Assembly: GCA_020186115.1 (NCBI GenBank)
Contig: WSYJ01000060.1
Location: 2,542,001 to 2,606,000 of the forward strand
Source of the DNA: Histomonas meleagridis
Taxonomy: Eukaryota; Parabasalia; Tritrichomonadida; Dientamoebidae
Length of the DNA stretch: 64,000 nucleotides
Reading direction: 5' to 3'
Part shown: positions 61,009 to 64,000 of the stretch, one piece after another
Position numbering within the stretch: the first letter of the stretch is position 1
Layout: the number at the start of each line of letters is the position of its first letter
The notes under the pieces: generated by a model
Told to the model about the DNA's origin: nothing
The model's database searches: none
What the model saw: the letters and a program-made list of their open reading frames with translations, nothing else
Program-made: the position numbers and the translations under genes

Positions 61009-63112
61009 ATGGAAAGTTCTAAGAATCAACCAACAATTCCAAAAGAATTACTTGATCTCGAACAAGTAATTTTTGATATAAAAAAAGAAAATATTGAATC
61101 ATCAGTGAATCGAACAATTGATTTATTTGATTCAAATAATCCGAATTCTTTCAATAGTGTTATTTGCCTGCTCGTCATTTCAGCATTTATGGCACAAAGA
61201 GCTGATGAAAGTATATATTTTGATTACTTGTTATTGCTTCAAGAAAGAGAAGAAGAAAAACATATTGGAAATTTAAATGTTATTGAAATCATTAAAAAAG
61301 TTTTAGTGAGAAATAAAATTAATGAATCATATTATCTTCTAGAGAAAATGATTGAACGTAATTTAATTACTACTTTTGATGTTCGACATGTTAAATCAAA
61401 TTATTTTATCCATTATTTTGTTCAAAGACCAAATAAAGAAAAAATATATGAAGATGAATTCTATGATATATTTAAAAAAGATTTAAAAATTGTTTCAAAG
61501 AATAATTGGGAACTTCATAAGAAATATGTTAAAGAAGGAATTAATCCATCTGAAATTGCAAAAGCAATTCGAAATGATGAAATCGAAAAACTTCAAGAAA
61601 TATCATCACAATCGGATTTTGATTTTAATCAAACAATTGAACCATCTGTTTATGAAAGATTTTCATATGTTAATCGGGAGAATGTTTCATTAATTGATTA
61701 TGCAGCATTTTTTGGTTCGATTAAATGTTTTAAATATTTATTATTAAATGGTTCGAATTTAATAAATACATTTCAATTTGCTGTTGCAGGTGGTAATTTA
61801 GAAATCATTAATCTTTGTGAGCAAAATCATTCAGATGATTCTGGAATAATAAATGCAGCAATTACATTTCACAGAAATGATATTTTAAGGTATTTTTATG
61901 AAAATAAATTTGATGAAGTAAGTTTAAATCATGAAGAAAAAGTAAATCCAGCAGAAAATACATTTTTACAAATAATCTATAGGTTACATTTAAATAAAAA
62001 GTCAATTCATAAAGAAAAAGAACCCTTAGTTAAAGCGATAAAATGGAGTAATTATGAATTTCTGGAATTTTTAAAAGAAGAAGAAGATAATTTGAATTTG
62101 GGTGTATTTCCAAGTTATTGTAAACTTTCGATAGAAATGGGCAATTTATATCTTTTGAAATACTTCTTAGAAATAATACCAATACCTGATGATATCTTAT
62201 TATGGTCTGCAATATCATGGAATGCTGAAATTATAAAGCTATTTATTGATAAAAAAGCTTTTAATATTAATGAAACTGATATTAATTTTTTTTGATTTTA
62301 TGTTTGATATAAATATTTCATAATGTTTACTTAAATTTTAAATGAATCCTTTATTAATTGCTTGCAAACATGGAAATTCAGATGTAGTTAAAATAATACT
62401 TGAAAACAAAAGAACTAATATAAAAGTTAAAAATATTTTTTGACTTTATTTTGGGTTCATTTAAAATATTTTATGGAATTTTTTAATAGTATTTGAGAAT
62501 GCTCTTACATTTGCAATTAAAAGTGGAAGTTTTGAAACAGTAAAATATCTTTTGGATCATGGAGGATTCGATCTTAATATCATTAATGTTTAATTTTTAT
62601 ATTTAAAGTTTGTTTAAATAATTTAAAATTTCATGATAATAATTGGAATTTATTTTAAATATTTATGACACCACTAATTGAAGCATCTGATAAAGGTTAT
62701 GATAAAATAGTTAAATTACTTTTAGAACAAAAAGGAATTAATATTAATGCTAAAGATTTCTGTTTGTTTCTTTTAATATATATTAAAAAGTTTTTCTATT
62801 TATAAATAACATTTAAAAATTATTAAAATTATTTGAAACAGCTCTTTTTAAAGCATCTACAAAAGGTTATGTAGAAATAGTGGAATTATTACTTAAGCAA
62901 GAAGGAATTGATATTAACGCTAAAAATATTGATTCGTTTTGTTTTGGGTTTCATTCTGGTATTTGTAATTTCAATATAATATTTGGAATTTACTTTAATT
63001 TTTTAAAACAGCACTTGACATGGCTACTAAGCATGGATATAATAATATTGCAAATATATTAAAAAGAAAAGCAGTTGAAAATAAATCTGTGAATAATTCT
63101 CAAATACAATAA
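61009..63112 (+). CDS. Split ankyrin-repeat protein, second gene (N-terminal domain plus 5 spacer-separated repeats)
   Basis: Exon 1 (61009 to about 62283) encodes ~425 residues homologous to the first split gene: LDLEQVIFDIKKENIESSVN, NDEIEKLQEISSQ, ENVSLIDYAAFFGSIKCFKYLL, AVAGGNLEIINLCEQNHS. It ends in a partial ankyrin repeat (FNINETD). Five more repeats follow, starting at 62345 (NPLLIACKHG), 62498 (NALTFAIKSG), 62668 (TPLIEASDKG), 62838 (TALFKASTKG) and 63008 (TALDMATKHG); each is free of stops, and the last ends at a natural TAA (63110-63112) after NNSQIQ. Spacers from the KD codons to the TAL codons are 64, 63, 80, 80 and 80 nt. The spacers carry in-frame stops or shifts. Unprocessed, the product ends at 62295. 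Confidence 0.7.
62281..63112 (+). repeat. Exon-spacer array of second split ankyrin gene, 5 units
   Basis: Repeat starts at 62668, 62838 and 63008 are exactly 170 bp apart, the same unit as at 4.9-6.9 kb. Spacer 4 (62758-62837) differs at many positions from the gene-1 consensus yet is still 80 nt long, so length is kept while sequence drifts. Shared blocks are TTTGTTT near the 5' end and AATTATT(A/T)AAATTATTT at the 3' end. Confidence 0.85.
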
Positions 63113-63435
63113 AAGTCGAATTAAAATATACAAATTATAGTTTATAATTTTTTTTTATTAAAATGTGCTATTATTAATGCATGGAAATAATCTGAACGAA
63201 TCTATAAGCTTTGGTGTCAGCAATGAAAATTTTAATAGATGCAATAAATCTTTTTTGATTTGGAATTATAATTTCTCTGTAGATCAAATTAAATTTTTTA
63301 GTATTAACTCATAAGTATATTAATGTTAACAATCCAATAATAACATTTTGAAAATAATTACCAAAGTAAAATATTGAAATAAGATATTAACAATTAATAT
63401 TTTACTCAAGAAAACATAACACAACAAAGTAAACA
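63113..63435. other. Convergent intergenic spacer
   Basis: AT-rich. No gene or RNA signature. Confidence 0.4.
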
Positions 63436-64000
63436 TTATAACGCGTTTTTCTTTTCATGGAATTCTTCATATTTGCTCATCAGCCTTTTGATGGAAATGA
63501 TTGCATTTCGCGCTGGCTCAGAGTTAAACAAGTGCAAAACGCGCTCACTGTCCATTAAATCCAATGAGAACTTCCAGTGGATACTGTACTGTGTGATACC
63601 AATCGGCCAAATGTTATTGCCGATGGCGAGATTGTTGTAATGAGTTTTGGCAGCATTGAAATCAAGCTTTCTGAGATGGTTGGCAATCTCTGTGGTCTCA
63701 ACGGAGATGTCACGACCTAAATCGTGCTTATTGAGTCCATCAAATAATGGTTGTAATGAGAAAAAGCAATGCCACATAATGACTAATTCCTGCTTACGTG
63801 AAGCAAGCTCTTCATCCGGGAGTGAGAAAAGACGAATTCGCCATTCATCAATGACACCTTTGAAGAATTTGACAGTTGGATGATCATTTGGTTGCTCTTC
63901 AGTAACTTCAGGATCTGCAAGCATAACTCTGAGATCAGGGGAGTTATCAATTTGTCTCCTAAACTCGCTGATAATTCGTGAAAAAGAATCGAGTTGACTT
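63436..64000 (-). CDS. prp18: Pre-mRNA splicing factor Prp18, 5' end outside window
   Basis: The frame is open to the window edge (188 codons visible), so the Met at 63924 is probably internal. The C-terminal Prp18 domain is clear: a helix VKFFKGVIDEWRIRL, then LQPLFDGLNKHDLGRDI, then the most conserved loop HYNNLAIGNNIWPIGITQYSIH, and ISIKRLMSKYEEF at the end. Prp18 works with Slu7 in the second catalytic step of splicing, holding the 3' splice site exon. The conserved AIGNxxWPIGVT loop is intact apart from small substitutions. Its presence shows that a functional spliceosome exists in this intron-poor organism. Confidence 0.9.
   Translation of the reverse strand, partial: SQLDSFSRIISEFRRQIDNSPDLRVMLADPEVTEEQPNDHPTVKFFKGVIDEWRIRLFSLPDEELASRKQELVIMWHCFFSLQPLFDGLNKHDLGRDISVETTEIANHLRKLDFNAAKTHYNNLAIGNNIWPIGITQYSIHWKFSLDLMDSERVLHLFNSEPARNAIISIKRLMSKYEEFHEKKNAL

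Noticed and set aside
1..64000. tRNA or 5S rRNA genes
   Set aside because: No T-arm GTTCRANNC with matching A-box and acceptor pairing was found on either strand by eye; a tRNAscan run would settle it.

Overview
The window looks like nuclear DNA of a parabasalid protist (a trichomonad). It is AT-rich and densely packed, nearly all genes lack recognisable introns, and several features are characteristic of the group: an initiator-binding-domain (IBD) transcription factor, TCA-type initiator motifs a few bases upstream of ATGs, BspA-like leucine-rich surface-protein relics, and ankyrin proteins with a trichomonad-type N-terminal domain. I cannot name the species. The standard genetic code fits every gene.

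Layout. 1-4.1 kb: a partial Sfi1/centrin-binding-like protein, an IBD protein and a DYRK-like kinase, all on the minus strand. 4.9-8.1 kb: a split ankyrin gene (minus) in which 12 ankyrin repeats recur every 170 bp, each separated from the next by a non-coding spacer. 9-18 kb: a gene graveyard holding a BspA relic, an ankyrin scrap, broken copies of a CaaX-ending repeat protein in head-to-head orientation, a transposase relic, and one structurally complete pogo-like DNA transposon with terminal inverted repeats and TA flanks. 19-35.5 kb: very large housekeeping or cytoskeletal genes (a 2465-residue ubiquitin hydrolase, a 2307-residue LRR/coiled-coil protein, a phospho-serine-rich protein). 35.7-46.8 kb: a surface-protein cluster whose members share one stalk, membrane anchor and cytoplasmic tail (SNT-repeat stalk, one TM helix, acidic DPF tail). 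Their outer domains differ: a Bacteroidetes fimbrillin-like domain in two copies and BspA leucine-rich repeats in another. A TRAPP-like protein and a CAMK-like kinase lie among them. 47.8-60.6 kb: Rab GTPase, coiled-coil proteins, a two-TM protein, a BspA relic, a monoacylglycerol-lipase-like hydrolase, a bromodomain-like protein head to head with an ERGIC/Erv46 protein, an SRP RNA gene and an ARM-repeat protein. 61.0-63.1 kb: a second split ankyrin gene built the same way. 63.4-64.0 kb: partial Prp18 splicing factor.

Main points for a second look. (1) The two split ankyrin genes keep intact coding repeats, but consecutive repeats are usually two bases out of frame because a spacer of exactly 80 nt (13 of 17 cases) separates the same codon positions. 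The spacers have no consistent GT...AG ends. Either an unusual splicing system, another removal mechanism, or translational bypass is implied, or the genes are dead despite perfect exons. (2) A bacterial-type fimbrillin domain sits on a eukaryotic membrane anchor that is shared with BspA proteins, with a ~640 bp gene-conversion tract between two copies. (3) SRP RNA, a 30-bp bidirectional promoter, and a recurrent TGTAAAC/GTTTACA promoter element can be read directly from the sequence.
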